From the NCBI RefSeq assembly GCF_000427785.1, contig NZ_ATYR01000008.1, positions 1 through 64,000 on the forward strand: a DNA stretch of 64,000 nucleotides, given 5' to 3'. Positions 27,899 through 36,806 of this stretch are shown one piece after another. Position 1 is the first letter of the stretch. The number at the start of each line of letters is the position of its first letter. The notes under the pieces are model-generated. The model was not told the DNA's origin and did no database searches. It was given only the letters and a program-made list of their open reading frames with translations. The position numbers and the translations under genes are program-made. Source of the DNA: Massilia alkalitolerans DSM 17462. GTDB lineage: Bacteria > Pseudomonadota > Gammaproteobacteria > Burkholderiales > Burkholderiaceae_D.

Positions 27899-29107
27899 TC
27901 AAGGCCGCAGGCGAATGACCTTGGCGCTGCCCGACTGGCGCGCCGGTTCGGGATGGATGCGGGGCGCTACCTCGACCCGGTTGCGTCCGCCGGCCTTGGC
28001 CGCATACAGGGCCGCATCCGCACGGCGCATCAGGCCGGCGAAATCCTCCCCCTGCTCCAGCATCGCCAGGCCGATACTGACCGTATAGGCAGGCCCGGGC
28101 GCCGCCGGCACGCCGGTCGCGGGACGGTCGAGGGCGGCGCGCAGGCGCTCGGCGACGGCCCGGGTGGTGTCGAAGGACGCGTCCGGCAGCAGCACCCCGA
28201 ACTCCTCGCCGCCAAGGCGGGCAAAATAGTCGATCTTGCGAATTTCCTCGCGGGTGCGCGCCACCAGGTCGCGCAGGACCTCGTCGCCGACGCCGTGTCC
28301 ATAGGTATCGTTGATGCGCTTGAAATGGTCGGCATCCAGCAGCAGCAGGCCCAGACCGCTGCCATGCCGCCGCGCCCGCGCCAGCTCGCGTTCGGCCATG
28401 TCGAAGAAGGCGCGGCGCGAGGGTGCGCCGGTCAGGTGGTCATGCTCGGCCGCATAGGCGGTGTCGGTCAGCACGCGCGCATTGGCCAGCATGACCGCGC
28501 CCAGGCTCAGGGCCGGCAGGGCCAGCGTACCGATCGCAAAGAACACCAGGTTGGCGATGGCCGGGTCGAGCAGCGTCGGCTGTGCATAGGTATCGAAGGC
28601 ATAGAAGGCGCCGCGGCAGAAATGCCCCAGCCCCAGCAGCAAGGCCGAGATCCGGCTGAAGGCATTCGGATAGCGCAGGCGGCCATCCGCGACCCTGGGC
28701 AGGCTGGCGTAGATACCGAAACAGATGGCCACGTGAAAGGCCGACATCGCCACCACGCGCAGCGGCAGCGAATTGTGGACGTAGTGGAACACCACCACGC
28801 CGGCGAAGGCGACGATGCCGCCGCCCGCCAGCAGGCGCCAGAGCACCGGCAGGCCGAGGTAGCGCCGGTAGCCGGCCAGCATCAGGCTGGCGGTCAGCAG
28901 GAGCAGTGCGTTGGCGACTTCGATGCTGAGGACGTCGGGGATCACGTCGCGCGCCGCTAACAGCAGCAGCGCGATCACCGCCACGCCATTGGCCTGCGCC
29001 CATTCGCGAATGCCTGCCACCCTGCTGTCGGCAAGCGAAGTCAGGACGAGCAACATCACGGCGGACATCGCGGTGGTGACCAACAACAGGCTTACGGTAA
29101 TCAGCAT
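27899..29107 (-). CDS. Membrane-bound diguanylate cyclase
   Basis: About 402 residues. An N-terminal region of six or seven hydrophobic helices (to about residue 220) is followed by a GGDEF domain with L-G-G-E-E-F-G as the active site. An intact inhibitory I-site R-K-I-D lies five residues before it, so it should make cyclic di-GMP with product inhibition. The start is uncertain: the ATG at 29107 begins the first membrane helix but lacks a clear ribosome-binding site, and the frame is open to 29206. Signal input by the membrane region is unknown. Confidence 0.88.
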   Translation of the reverse strand: MLITVSLLLVTTAMSAVMLLVLTSLADSRVAGIREWAQANGVAVIALLLLAARDVIPDVLSIEVANALLLLTASLMLAGYRRYLGLPVLWRLLAGGGIVAFAGVVVFHYVHNSLPLRVVAMSAFHVAICFGIYASLPRVADGRLRYPNAFSRISALLLGLGHFCRGAFYAFDTYAQPTLLDPAIANLVFFAIGTLALPALSLGAVMLANARVLTDTAYAAEHDHLTGAPSRRAFFDMAERELARARRHGSGLGLLLLDADHFKRINDTYGHGVGDEVLRDLVARTREEIRKIDYFARLGGEEFGVLLPDASFDTTRAVAERLRAALDRPATGVPAAPGPAYTVSIGLAMLEQGEDFAGLMRRADAALYAAKAGGRNRVEVAPRIHPEPARQSGSAKVIRLRP

Positions 29108-29237
29108 GGACGGGACGGGCAGCGGAGGGGAGCTTTTGAAGCGGGCTCTATCATACCCTGAAGAATGCCCAAGAATTTGCCCGGTCGGAATTTTACAACT
29201 GAGCAAAACGCCAAGGCGGGCCCTGCAGCTCCCTGCC

Positions 29238-29546
29238 TCAGGCGGCCGGCGGTGCGGCGTCCCCCAGTTTTTTGGCCGCGCGCTTGCGCCGCGAATCCTT
29301 GGGATCGGCCACCAGCGGCCGGTAGATCTCGATACGGTCGCGCTCGCGCAGCACGGTGTCGAGCGTCTTCTTCTTGGCGTAGATGCCCACCGGCTGAGTC
29401 GTCAGGTTAATCTCCGGATACGCTTCCAGCACACCGCTCATCTCGATGGCCTGGCCGATCGTGGTGCCGGGCGCGACCTTCAAGGGGCGCAGGAACTCCT
29501 CGCGCGCGCTTGCGTAGCAGACGACAACCTGTACACCCTCATCCAT
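29238..29546 (-). CDS. rnfH: RnfH-family ubiquitin-fold protein
   Basis: This 102-residue protein has a beta-grasp fold signature, E-I-N-L-T-T-Q-P-V-G-I-Y and R-D-R-I-E-I-Y-R-P-L, followed by a basic tail. It matches the RnfH/UPF0125 family, whose role is unclear despite the name. Its start overlaps the end of ratA by eight bases, the usual arrangement with ratA and smpB in Proteobacteria. Confidence 0.9.
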   Translation of the reverse strand: MDEGVQVVVCYASAREEFLRPLKVAPGTTIGQAIEMSGVLEAYPEINLTTQPVGIYAKKKTLDTVLRERDRIEIYRPLVADPKDSRRKRAAKKLGDAAPPAA

Positions 29547-29970
29547 AGACGGCCTCGGCGCGCTTGCTGAAGGAATCGACCATGGTATTGGCGATCATGC
29601 CGAACACCGGGCCGATGATCTGTTCCAGGATGATGCTCGAGAACTCGTAATGCATGTCGAGCTCGACCTTGCAGGCATCGGCGCGCAGCGGCTTGAAGGT
29701 CCACGTGCCTTCCAGCACCTTGAACGGGCCGTCGACCAGGTGCATCTTGATCTGGGTCGGCCGGCTGTTGTGGTTCGAGGTGGTAAAGCTTTGCTTGACG
29801 CCGTGGAAATTGATTTGGAGGCTGGCCACCAGCTTGTCCTCGGTCTGCTCGATGATCTTCACGCCCCCGCACCAGGGGAGGAATTTCGGATAGTCTTCGA
29901 CCTTGGCCACCAGGTCGAACATTTGCTCGGTGCTGTAGCCGAGAAAAACTGATTTGTGCACTACTGCCAT
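29539..29970 (-). CDS. ratA: RatA/Coq10-type START-domain protein
   Basis: This 143-residue member of the START/polyketide-cyclase fold has V-E-D-Y-P-K-F-L-P-W-C near the N-terminus and a long C-terminal helix. The family covers Coq10-like ubiquinone chaperones and E. coli RatA, reported to block 70S association. It lies divergent to smpB with 107 bp between, the standard order. Calling it a toxin would be risky: no antitoxin is evident and RnfH is not proven to be one. Confidence 0.9.
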   Translation of the reverse strand: MAVVHKSVFLGYSTEQMFDLVAKVEDYPKFLPWCGGVKIIEQTEDKLVASLQINFHGVKQSFTTSNHNSRPTQIKMHLVDGPFKVLEGTWTFKPLRADACKVELDMHYEFSSIILEQIIGPVFGMIANTMVDSFSKRAEAVYG

Positions 29971-30077
29971 TGGTCAACCGTTTGTTATGATGTTGGACGA
30001 GTTGCATTTTGCGCCATGCAATCTTTGCATTGGCGCCACAGCAGTAGTTTAACCGAGACGCGGATTTTCGCTATTTC

Positions 30078-30527
30078 ATGAGTATTGTTGACAATAAAAA
30101 AGCTTTTTTCGACTACTTCATCGAGGACCGGTACGAAGCCGGCATCGTGCTGGAGGGGTGGGAAATCAAGGCCATCCGCGAGGGCAAGGTCCAGATCAAG
30201 GAGGCCTATGTCGTCGTGCGGGGCGACGAATTGTTCCTGTTCGGCGCCCATATCAGCGCGCTGACTTCCGCCTCCGCCTTCAGCCATCCCGAGGCGCTGC
30301 GCACCCGCAAGCTGCTGCTGCACCGCGCCGAGCTGGACAAGCTGGTCGGCAAGGTCGAGCGTGCCGGCTATACCCTGGTGCCGCTGAACCTGCACTTCAA
30401 GGGCGGACGCGTGAAGTGCGAGATCGGCCTGGCCAAGGGCAAGAAACAGCACGACAAGCGCGCCACCGAGAAGGACCGCGACGCCAAGCGCGAAGTCGCC
30501 GCGGCGATGAAGACGCACAAACGCTGA
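30078..30527 (+). CDS. smpB: SsrA-binding protein SmpB
   Basis: At 149 residues it has the family length and landmarks: K-A-F-F-D-Y-F near the start, [13 protein letters not shown], and the basic tail K-K-Q-H-D-K-R. SmpB binds tmRNA and delivers it to stalled ribosomes for trans-translation. The tmRNA gene itself is not in the window. A perfect GC-rich hairpin follows the stop. Confidence 0.97.
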   Translation: MSIVDNKKAFFDYFIEDRYEAGIVLEGWEIKAIREGKVQIKEAYVVVRGDELFLFGAHISALTSASAFSHPEALRTRKLLLHRAELDKLVGKVERAGYTLVPLNLHFKGGRVKCEIGLAKGKKQHDKRATEKDRDAKREVAAAMKTHKR

Positions 30528-30529
30528 TC

Positions 30530-30549
30530 GCGGGCGCTGCGGCGCCCGC
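30530..30549 (+). terminator. Likely rho-independent terminator of smpB
   Basis: An 8-bp perfect stem (G-C-G-G-G-C-G-C / G-C-G-C-C-C-G-C) with a 4-base loop starts 3 bp after the smpB stop and is followed by a short T-rich run. The convergent exporter gene ends 4 bp further on, so it may serve both directions. Confidence 0.65.
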
Positions 30550-30552
30550 TTC

Positions 30553-31734
30553 TTACGCGGCCGGCGCCGCGAAGCGCCGGCTCAGGCGCCACATCAGGAA
30601 GCTCAGCAGCACGCCCACGGCCGCGCCGCAGGCCAGCTTGAACGCGCTGCCGAACAGCAGCGGCGCCACCAGCCCGGACACCAGCGCGAAGGACATCATC
30701 TGGATGAAGCCGACCATCGAGGCCGCCAGGCCGCGGTTGTGCGGGAACAGTCCCATGGCGGTCAGCTGGATGCCGGGCATGGCCACGGCCAGGCCGAAGG
30801 TGAACACGGCCAGCGGCAGCACCGCCCAGGGCACGCTGGCCGGGAACAGCGCGTTGTAGCCGACGTTCAGGCTTGATGCCACCGCCATCACCGCATAGCC
30901 GGTCCACAGCAGGCGTCCGGGCGGCGCCTTGTGGGCGCGCTTGCCGCCCCAGGCCGAGCCCAGCACCATGCCGCCGATCAGCGGAATGAACATCCAGCCG
31001 AAGGCCGTCTCCGGCAGGCCCAGGATCTCCATCACGAAGTTGGCGGCCGAACCGATGTACAGTGACAGGCCGCCGAACACCAGGCCGAGCGCCAGCGACA
31101 GCATCACGAACTGCGGGTTGCGCAGCACCATCAAATAGTTGCGCGAGATCGTCGCCGGATGGAAGGCCTGGCGCTTCTCCCGCGGCAGGCTTTCCGGGAG
31201 CATGCGCAGCACCAGCAGGATCATCGCGGCGCCGAACAGCGCCAGGAAGATGAAGCTCGAGCGCCAGCCGAAGCTGACGTGCAGCCAGCCGCCCAGCACC
31301 GGGGCGATGGCCGGCGCCAGGCCGAACACCATCATGATGTGCGACATCATCTTCTGCGCCTGCGCGCCTTCGAAACGGTCCTGCACGATGGCCTGGCCGA
31401 TCACCGAGCCGGCGCCGGCCGACAGGCCCTGCAGCGCCCGGAAGGCCAGCAGCCAGCCGAAGGTCGGGGCAAAGGCCGCGCCGACCGAGGCCAGCGTGTA
31501 CACCGCCAGCGCACCCAGGATCACCGGACGGCGTCCGAAGGAATCCGACAGCGTCCCGTAGAACAGCATCATCAGTGCGAAGGTGAACAGGAACACGCTC
31601 AGGGTCTGCTGCACCGCCACCGGCCCGACGCCGAAATCGACCCCGATGGCCGGCATCGAAGGCAGATAGGTGTCGATCGCGAGGGCCCCCGTCATGCCGA
31701 GGCAGGCGAGGATGGTGGTGAGGAGTCGTTGCAT
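30553..31734 (-). CDS. Bcr/CflA-family MFS drug exporter
   Basis: This 393-residue major facilitator has about 12 membrane helices. It shows the Bcr/CflA features D-T-Y-L-P-S-M-P in helix 1, the loop motif G-T-L-S-D-S-F-G-R-R-P-V between helices 2 and 3, and G-A-G-S-V-I-G-Q-A-I-V-Q-D in helix 4. It probably exports drugs or small metabolites by proton antiport. The ATG at 31734 is chosen because it immediately precedes the first helix and has A-A-G-G upstream; the longer open frame adds a non-hydrophobic leader. Confidence 0.9.
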   Translation of the reverse strand: MQRLLTTILACLGMTGALAIDTYLPSMPAIGVDFGVGPVAVQQTLSVFLFTFALMMLFYGTLSDSFGRRPVILGALAVYTLASVGAAFAPTFGWLLAFRALQGLSAGAGSVIGQAIVQDRFEGAQAQKMMSHIMMVFGLAPAIAPVLGGWLHVSFGWRSSFIFLALFGAAMILLVLRMLPESLPREKRQAFHPATISRNYLMVLRNPQFVMLSLALGLVFGGLSLYIGSAANFVMEILGLPETAFGWMFIPLIGGMVLGSAWGGKRAHKAPPGRLLWTGYAVMAVASSLNVGYNALFPASVPWAVLPLAVFTFGLAVAMPGIQLTAMGLFPHNRGLAASMVGFIQMMSFALVSGLVAPLLFGSAFKLACGAAVGVLLSFLMWRLSRRFAAPAA

Positions 31735-31856
31735 GGGAGTGCCTTGTGAATAACCGGCACTGCGAGGGCGAGCGTCCGGAGGGGACGCAATTGTACTGGG
31801 TTTCAATAAAACAATTTGGCGCCCCTCGAAAAGCTGAGGGTCCATGCCAGGCTGAA

Positions 31857-32525
31857 TCAGCGCAGCGACTGGCCGAAGCGCTCGGTGCGCGGCATCCAGT
31901 TGCCCTGGTAGTCGGCCGAGACCAGGATGCGCTCGGCGCGCCCGATCAGCAGGTGGCGCGGCACGAAGCCGATGTAGCGCGAGTCGGCGCTGTTGTCGCG
32001 GTTATCGCCCAGCATCAGGTAGGCGTCCTGCGGCACGGTGACCGGCCCGAAATCGCGCATCACCATGCGCTGCGGCAGCACCTGGATGCGGTGGCGGCGG
32101 CCGTCCACCACTTCCTCCATGCGCAGCGCATCCATGACGCGGCCCTCGTCGGTCGTTTCCTGCACCACTTCCTCGAGCGCGTACTGCGACTGGACGCCGT
32201 TGATGACCAGGCGCTCGTTGCGCATCTCGACGCGGTCGCCCGGCAGCGCCAGGACGCGCTTGATCAAGCGGGTGCCGTCCATCGGCGAGGAGAAGGTGAC
32301 GACGTCGCCGCGTTGCGGCTCGCCGGTGCGCGCGATCACGACGTCGGTCAGCGGCAGCTTGACGTTATAGGCCAGCCGGTTCACGAACACCACGTCCCCC
32401 TCCAGCAGGTTGGGCCGCATCGAACCGGAAGGGATCGGGTTCCAGTCGGCCACCGCCGTGCGGAACACGCCGAACAAAAGCATGAACAACAGGAAACCCT
32501 TGTTGGCGCGCACGAACGCTTTCAT
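31857..32525 (-). CDS. lepB: Signal peptidase I, short single-helix form
   Basis: This 222-residue membrane peptidase has one N-terminal hydrophobic segment (about residues 10-25). The serine/lysine dyad is S35 in P-S-G-S-M and K90 in R-L-I-K-R-V, and the family boxes L-P-G-D and G-D-N-R-D-N-S-x-D-S-R are present. It cleaves signal peptides at the membrane. Many Betaproteobacteria have a longer two-helix LepB in the lepA-lepB-rnc cluster, so this may be a second copy; that cluster is not in the window. It is divergent from ppk1. Confidence 0.92.
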   Translation of the reverse strand: MKAFVRANKGFLLFMLLFGVFRTAVADWNPIPSGSMRPNLLEGDVVFVNRLAYNVKLPLTDVVIARTGEPQRGDVVTFSSPMDGTRLIKRVLALPGDRVEMRNERLVINGVQSQYALEEVVQETTDEGRVMDALRMEEVVDGRRHRIQVLPQRMVMRDFGPVTVPQDAYLMLGDNRDNSADSRYIGFVPRHLLIGRAERILVSADYQGNWMPRTERFGQSLR

Positions 32526-32581
32526 CTCGCAATGCTCCTCTTGTTATGATTAACGATGAGAAGCTTTATACGCGGCCAGGC

Positions 32582-32597
32582 TTTAAGCATGCTTAAA
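32582..32597. repeat. 16-bp perfect palindrome in the lepB/ppk1 intergenic region
   Basis: T-T-T-A-A-G-C-A-T-G-C-T-T-A-A-A is its own reverse complement. It lies 57 bp upstream of lepB and 90 bp upstream of ppk1, next to AT-rich sequence that could hold promoters. It is a candidate operator for a dimeric regulator; no match to a known consensus is claimed. Confidence 0.7.
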
Positions 32598-32624
32598 CGT
32601 CAAGTGCGGCCCGCCGAGTTCCAC

Positions 32625-32642
32625 ATGTAACAACATTGTCAT
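32625..32642 (+). promoter_or_regulatory. Pho-box-like direct repeat upstream of ppk1
   Basis: A-T-G-T-A-A-C, 4 bases (A-A-C-A), then T-T-G-T-C-A-T gives the 7-4-7 spacing of a PhoB box, with the TGTNAY half-sites 11 bp apart. It lies 45 bp before the ppk1 start, a usual position for PhoB activation. This fits phosphate-starvation control of polyphosphate synthesis. Confidence 0.6.
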
Positions 32643-32686
32643 ATTCGCCAACTACACTGCCTGCGCCGAGACTACGACGCAGACCC

Positions 32687-34843
32687 ATGGATATGAAACA
32701 CAAGGCCCAGGAAGCCGAGGCCAGGAGCATTCCCGAAGGCGGCGCCTTCCTGAACCGCGAGCTGTCGCTGCTCGAGTTCAACCGTCGGGTATTGGCCCAG
32801 GCCGAGGATCCCACCATTCCGCTGCTCGAGCGGCTGCGCTTCCTGACCATCGTGTCGGGCAACCTCGACGAATTCTTCGAGGTGCGCGTGGCCAGCCTGC
32901 TGGCCCAGCACCAGATGGAGGCCGGCCACAACGGCATCCCGCACGCGCTGGCCAGCAGCCTGGAGCGCGCCAGCCTCGAATGCCGTACGCTCATCGAGCG
33001 CCAGTACAAGCTGTTCAACAACGAGATCCTGCCGCTTTTGTCCGAGAACGGCATCCACATGCTGCGGCGGGGCGAGCGCAACGCCGCCCAGCGCGCCTGG
33101 GTCAAGCAATTCTTCGACCGCGAGGTGCGCCCGCTGCTGACCCCGATCGGGCTGGATCCGGCCCACCCCTTTCCGCGCGTCGTCAATAAAAGCCTGAACT
33201 TCATCGTCGAACTGGCGGGCAAGGACGCGTTCGGACGCGGCACCGGCATCGCCATCATGAAGGCGCCGCGCGTGCTGCCGCGGGTGATCCGCCTGCCCGC
33301 CGAACTGTCCGACAAGAAGGGCGAGTCCTACTGCCTGCTGTCCTCGGTGATCCAAGCCCACCTGGCCGACCTGTTCACCGGCCGCGAGGTGCTCTCGTAT
33401 TCGCAGTTCCGCGTGACCCGCAACAGCGACCTGTGGGTCGACGAGGACGAGGTCAAGAACCTGCGCCAGGCCCTGCAGAGCGAACTGCACAGCCGCAACT
33501 ACGGCTTCGCGGTGCGCCTGGAAGTGGGCCGCGCCTGCCCGCCGCACCTGTCGAACTTCCTGCTGGACCAGTTCGGGATCGACCCGTCGCGCCTGTTCGC
33601 GGTGGACGGCCCGGTGAACCTCGGGCGCATGCTGGAGATCGCCAACACCCACGACAAGTCGGAGCTGAAGTTCCCCCCCTTCACGCCGGGCTTCCCGGCC
33701 AAGCTGGTGGAGCCCGATATCTTCGCCGTGCTGCGCAAGGGCGACGTGCTGCTGCACCATCCTTTCGAATCCTTCCAGCCGGTGATCGACTTCATCCAGT
33801 CGGCCGCGAACGACCCCTGCGTGGCCGCGATCAAGCAGACCATCTACCGCGCCGGCATGAACTCCGACCTGATGGAAGCCCTCATCGCCGCCGCCCGGCG
33901 CGGCAAGGAAGTCACCGTCATCGTCGAACTGATGGCGCGCTTCGACGAGGAAGCCAACATCAACTGGGCCGAGCGCCTGGAGCAGGCCGGCGCCCAGGTG
34001 GTCTACGGCGTGGTCGGACTGAAAACCCACGCGAAACTGGCGCTGGTGCTGCGCCGCGAAGACAATGGCCTGCGCCGCTACGCCCACCTGGGCACCGGCA
34101 ACTACAACTCGACCACCGCCAAGTTCTACACCGACTTCGGCCTGCTCACCTGCGATGACGAGATCACCGCCGACGTCAACGAGGTCTTCATCCACCTCAC
34201 CAGCCTGACGCGCCCGAAGCAGCTCACCAGCCTGTGGCTGGCGCCCTTCTCGCTGCAGAAGGAAATCGTGCGCGCCATCCGCGACGAGGCCGCGATCGCA
34301 CGCGCCGGCAAGCCGGCACGCATCATCGCCAAGATGAATTCCCTCACCGACGAATCGGTCATCCGGGCCTTGTACGAGGCATCGCAGGCCGGCGTGCGCA
34401 TCGACCTGATCGTGCGCGGCGCCTGCTCGCTGCGGCCGGGCGTGAAGGGCCTGAGCGAGAGCATCCGGGTGCGCTCGATCGTCGGCCGCTTCCTGGAACA
34501 CACGCGCATTTTCTACTTCCGCAACAACCTCAAGCACGACATCTACCTGTCGAGCGCGGACTGGATGAACCGCAACCTGTTCCGGCGCGTGGAAGTGGCC
34601 TTCCCGATCCGTTCGCCCGCGCTCAAGCGCCGCGTGCTGCGCGAAGGCCTGCATCCCTACCTGAAGGACAACGTCAACGCCTGGGAGCTGGGCAGCGACG
34701 GGCGTTACCGACGCAAGAAGGCACGTGGCGGCCAGAAGGCGCTCAGCGCACAGCAAGACCTGATGGAGACGCTCGGTGCGGGCCTTCATTCCAACAAGGA
34801 GAACGAGCATGGACCTGATCCTGTGGCGCCACGCCGAGGCTGA
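32687..34843 (+). CDS. ppk1: Polyphosphate kinase 1
   Basis: The 718-residue enzyme makes polyphosphate from ATP reversibly. It starts with the F-L-N-R-E-L-S-L-L-E-F-N-x-R-V-L motif. H448 in K-T-H-A-K-L is the autophosphorylated histidine and H605 in L-E-H-T-R the second conserved histidine. The length and both phospholipase-D-like C-terminal domains are as expected. The ATG at 32687 is used; an ATG at 32693 is also possible and a longer frame to 32636 would overlap the Pho-box-like site. The 3' end overlaps sixA by 35 bp, and ppx is convergent next to it, forming a polyphosphate locus. Confidence 0.96.
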   Translation: MDMKHKAQEAEARSIPEGGAFLNRELSLLEFNRRVLAQAEDPTIPLLERLRFLTIVSGNLDEFFEVRVASLLAQHQMEAGHNGIPHALASSLERASLECRTLIERQYKLFNNEILPLLSENGIHMLRRGERNAAQRAWVKQFFDREVRPLLTPIGLDPAHPFPRVVNKSLNFIVELAGKDAFGRGTGIAIMKAPRVLPRVIRLPAELSDKKGESYCLLSSVIQAHLADLFTGREVLSYSQFRVTRNSDLWVDEDEVKNLRQALQSELHSRNYGFAVRLEVGRACPPHLSNFLLDQFGIDPSRLFAVDGPVNLGRMLEIANTHDKSELKFPPFTPGFPAKLVEPDIFAVLRKGDVLLHHPFESFQPVIDFIQSAANDPCVAAIKQTIYRAGMNSDLMEALIAAARRGKEVTVIVELMARFDEEANINWAERLEQAGAQVVYGVVGLKTHAKLALVLRREDNGLRRYAHLGTGNYNSTTAKFYTDFGLLTCDDEITADVNEVFIHLTSLTRPKQLTSLWLAPFSLQKEIVRAIRDEAAIARAGKPARIIAKMNSLTDESVIRALYEASQAGVRIDLIVRGACSLRPGVKGLSESIRVRSIVGRFLEHTRIFYFRNNLKHDIYLSSADWMNRNLFRRVEVAFPIRSPALKRRVLREGLHPYLKDNVNAWELGSDGRYRRKKARGGQKALSAQQDLMETLGAGLHSNKENEHGPDPVAPRRG

Positions 34844-35285
34844 AGCGCACGTCGCCGAGGGCGATGTCGAGGGCGACTTGCGGCGCGCGCTGACGCCGAA
34901 GGGCAAGCGCCACGCCGCACGCGTCGGCGCCTGGCTGCACCGCCAGCTGCCGGAGGACGTGCGGGTGCTGAGCAGCCCGGCCAGGCGCTGCGTGCAGACG
35001 GTGGAAGCGCTGGGACGCAACTACAAGCTGGTGGATGCCCTCGCGCCGGATTCGGGCGCGGAAGCGATCATCGAGGCGGCCGGCTGGCCGGAGCACCGCC
35101 AGCCGGTGCTGATCGTCGGCCACCAGCCGCTGCTGGGACAGGTGGCATCCATGGTGCTGTGCGGCGGGAAGCAGGACTGGCGCATCCGCAAGGCGGGCGT
35201 GTTCTGGATCACCCACAAGAACAGCGAGGGCGTGCCTTATGTGAAGCTGGTGGTGGGGCCGGATTTCATTGGCCAACTACGCTAG
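34809..35285 (+). CDS. sixA: SixA-type histidine phosphatase
   Basis: This 158-residue member of the histidine phosphatase superfamily has L-W-R-H-A-E-A-E as the catalytic R-H-x motif at the N-terminus and V-G-H-Q-P-L containing the second histidine. SixA dephosphorylates phosphohistidine on HPt domains or the nitrogen phosphotransferase system. A-A-G-G-A-G lies eight bases before the ATG, inside the end of ppk1, so translation is coupled. Its location between ppk1 and ppx suggests a role tied to phosphate metabolism; the substrate is not shown. Confidence 0.92.
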   Translation: MDLILWRHAEAEAHVAEGDVEGDLRRALTPKGKRHAARVGAWLHRQLPEDVRVLSSPARRCVQTVEALGRNYKLVDALAPDSGAEAIIEAAGWPEHRQPVLIVGHQPLLGQVASMVLCGGKQDWRIRKAGVFWITHKNSEGVPYVKLVVGPDFIGQLR

Positions 35286-35296
35286 CACGGTTACGA

Positions 35297-36745
35297 TCAA
35301 ATTACCTTGAGGCTGAACGGCATCCCGACCTCGTTCCACGCTCCCTCTTCCTTCTGCAGCCACGGCCCCAGCGTCGGATGCTTCTCCAGCAGCCCGGCCG
35401 GCAGTTCCAGCTCGATGCGCTGCCGCATGCGCATGGTCAGTCCGGCCAGGTCCTCGTCCGCGCGCGCATGCATGAACACCACCGCCATACGCAGCGCCAG
35501 CACCGCCTTGGCCACGTCGGCCTCGCCCAGGGCCTCGCGGATCTTGCGCAGGTTGCCCTTCTGCCCCAGGATCAGACTGGCCATCAGGCGCTGCTCGCGC
35601 GTGGTGAAGCCCGGCAGGTCGGCGTGCTCGACGATGTAGGCGCCATGCTTGTGCGCCCCCGTCATCGAGATCTGCAGGCCAACTTCGTGCAGCATGGCGC
35701 TCCAGCACAGGTAGTGCTGCGCGTCCGCGGGGTTCAGCTTTTCGTACAGGTGCGAAGCGATCTTCGCCGTGCGCAGCGCGCGCTGGCTGTCCACGCCGAA
35801 GCGGCGCATGCAGGCGCGGATGGCGGCGTCGCGGCGGTCGCGCCGGTTGGCGCGCAGCTCCAGGTCGGACAGCACGCCCAGGCGCAGGCCGGCGTTGATC
35901 GCAGTAAGCTGCTGCACGCCGAGTTCCTGCATCACCCCGATCAGGACCGTGAGGCCGCCCACCATCACGGGCACCCTCTCCTTCTTGACGCCTGGCATAG
36001 CGAAGGCGTCGACGTGGCCCAGCCCCAGCAGGATGTCGCGCAGCGCGTGCAGGCTGGCCTGCGACATGCGGCCGTCGCCGATGCCGTTCCTGCTGATGAC
36101 CTCGTTGATGGCGCGCATGGTGCCGGACGAGCCATAGGCCGCGTCCCAGCCCTGCGCCTTGTACAGGTCGGCGGCATCCTCGAAGCGGGCGCGCGCCTCG
36201 GTGACGGCGGCATCGAAAGCCTGCGGCGTGATGCGGCCGTCCGCGAAGAAGGCGGCGGTCTGCGGGTGGGTGCCGATGCCGAAGGATTCCACCAGGTTGA
36301 TCTCGGGGCCGATGGCGGCGATGACTTCGGTCGAGCCGCCGCCGATGTCGATCACCAGCCGGCGCTCATCTGGCTTGTCGATGGCGCGCGCCACGCCCAT
36401 GTAGATCAGGCGCCCTTCTTCCTCGCCCGAAATCACTTCGATCGGATAGCCGATGGCCGCTTCCAGCTGGGGCAGCAGTTGCTCGGCGTTGCGCGCCACG
36501 CGCAGGGTGTTGGTGGCGACCACGCGCACCGCGTCCAGGGTGTATTCGTCCAGGATGGCGCGGAAGTCCTGCAGGGTCTTTACCGCGCTGCGCATGGCGG
36601 GTTCAAGGAGCATGTTGTCGCGGTCCAGGCCCGCGGCCAGGCGGATCGGGTCGCGCGCGGTGCGCACGATGTGCATGCGCCCGCCCGCGGGCTCGCCGAT
36701 GTGGAGCCGGAAGCTGTTGGACCCCAGGTCCACTGCTGCAAACAT
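35297..36745 (-). CDS. ppx: Ppx/GppA-family exopolyphosphatase
   Basis: The 482-residue protein has the ASKHA-fold phosphate loop A-V-D-L-G-S-N-S-F-R-L at the N-terminus, I-G-G-G-S-T-E in the second loop, and a C-terminal HD-like helical domain. It should release phosphate from polyphosphate and possibly hydrolyse pppGpp. It converges with sixA with 11 bp between, so synthesis and degradation genes face each other. Confidence 0.93.
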   Translation of the reverse strand: MFAAVDLGSNSFRLHIGEPAGGRMHIVRTARDPIRLAAGLDRDNMLLEPAMRSAVKTLQDFRAILDEYTLDAVRVVATNTLRVARNAEQLLPQLEAAIGYPIEVISGEEEGRLIYMGVARAIDKPDERRLVIDIGGGSTEVIAAIGPEINLVESFGIGTHPQTAAFFADGRITPQAFDAAVTEARARFEDAADLYKAQGWDAAYGSSGTMRAINEVISRNGIGDGRMSQASLHALRDILLGLGHVDAFAMPGVKKERVPVMVGGLTVLIGVMQELGVQQLTAINAGLRLGVLSDLELRANRRDRRDAAIRACMRRFGVDSQRALRTAKIASHLYEKLNPADAQHYLCWSAMLHEVGLQISMTGAHKHGAYIVEHADLPGFTTREQRLMASLILGQKGNLRKIREALGEADVAKAVLALRMAVVFMHARADEDLAGLTMRMRQRIELELPAGLLEKHPTLGPWLQKEEGAWNEVGMPFSLKVI

Positions 36746-36806
36746 AGGCGCTCTCTCGCTGTAGGTGTTGCCGAAGTATACAGCGTCGGGAGCGCGTGTG
36801 GCAGCC

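Noticed and set aside
29539..29970. RatA as part of a toxin-antitoxin module with RnfH
   Set aside because: The pair is a conserved housekeeping neighbourhood with smpB; evidence for an antitoxin role of RnfH is lacking.
31780..31797. Short inverted repeat between the exporter and lepB
   Set aside because: Only six paired bases and no T-tract; could be chance in GC-rich DNA.
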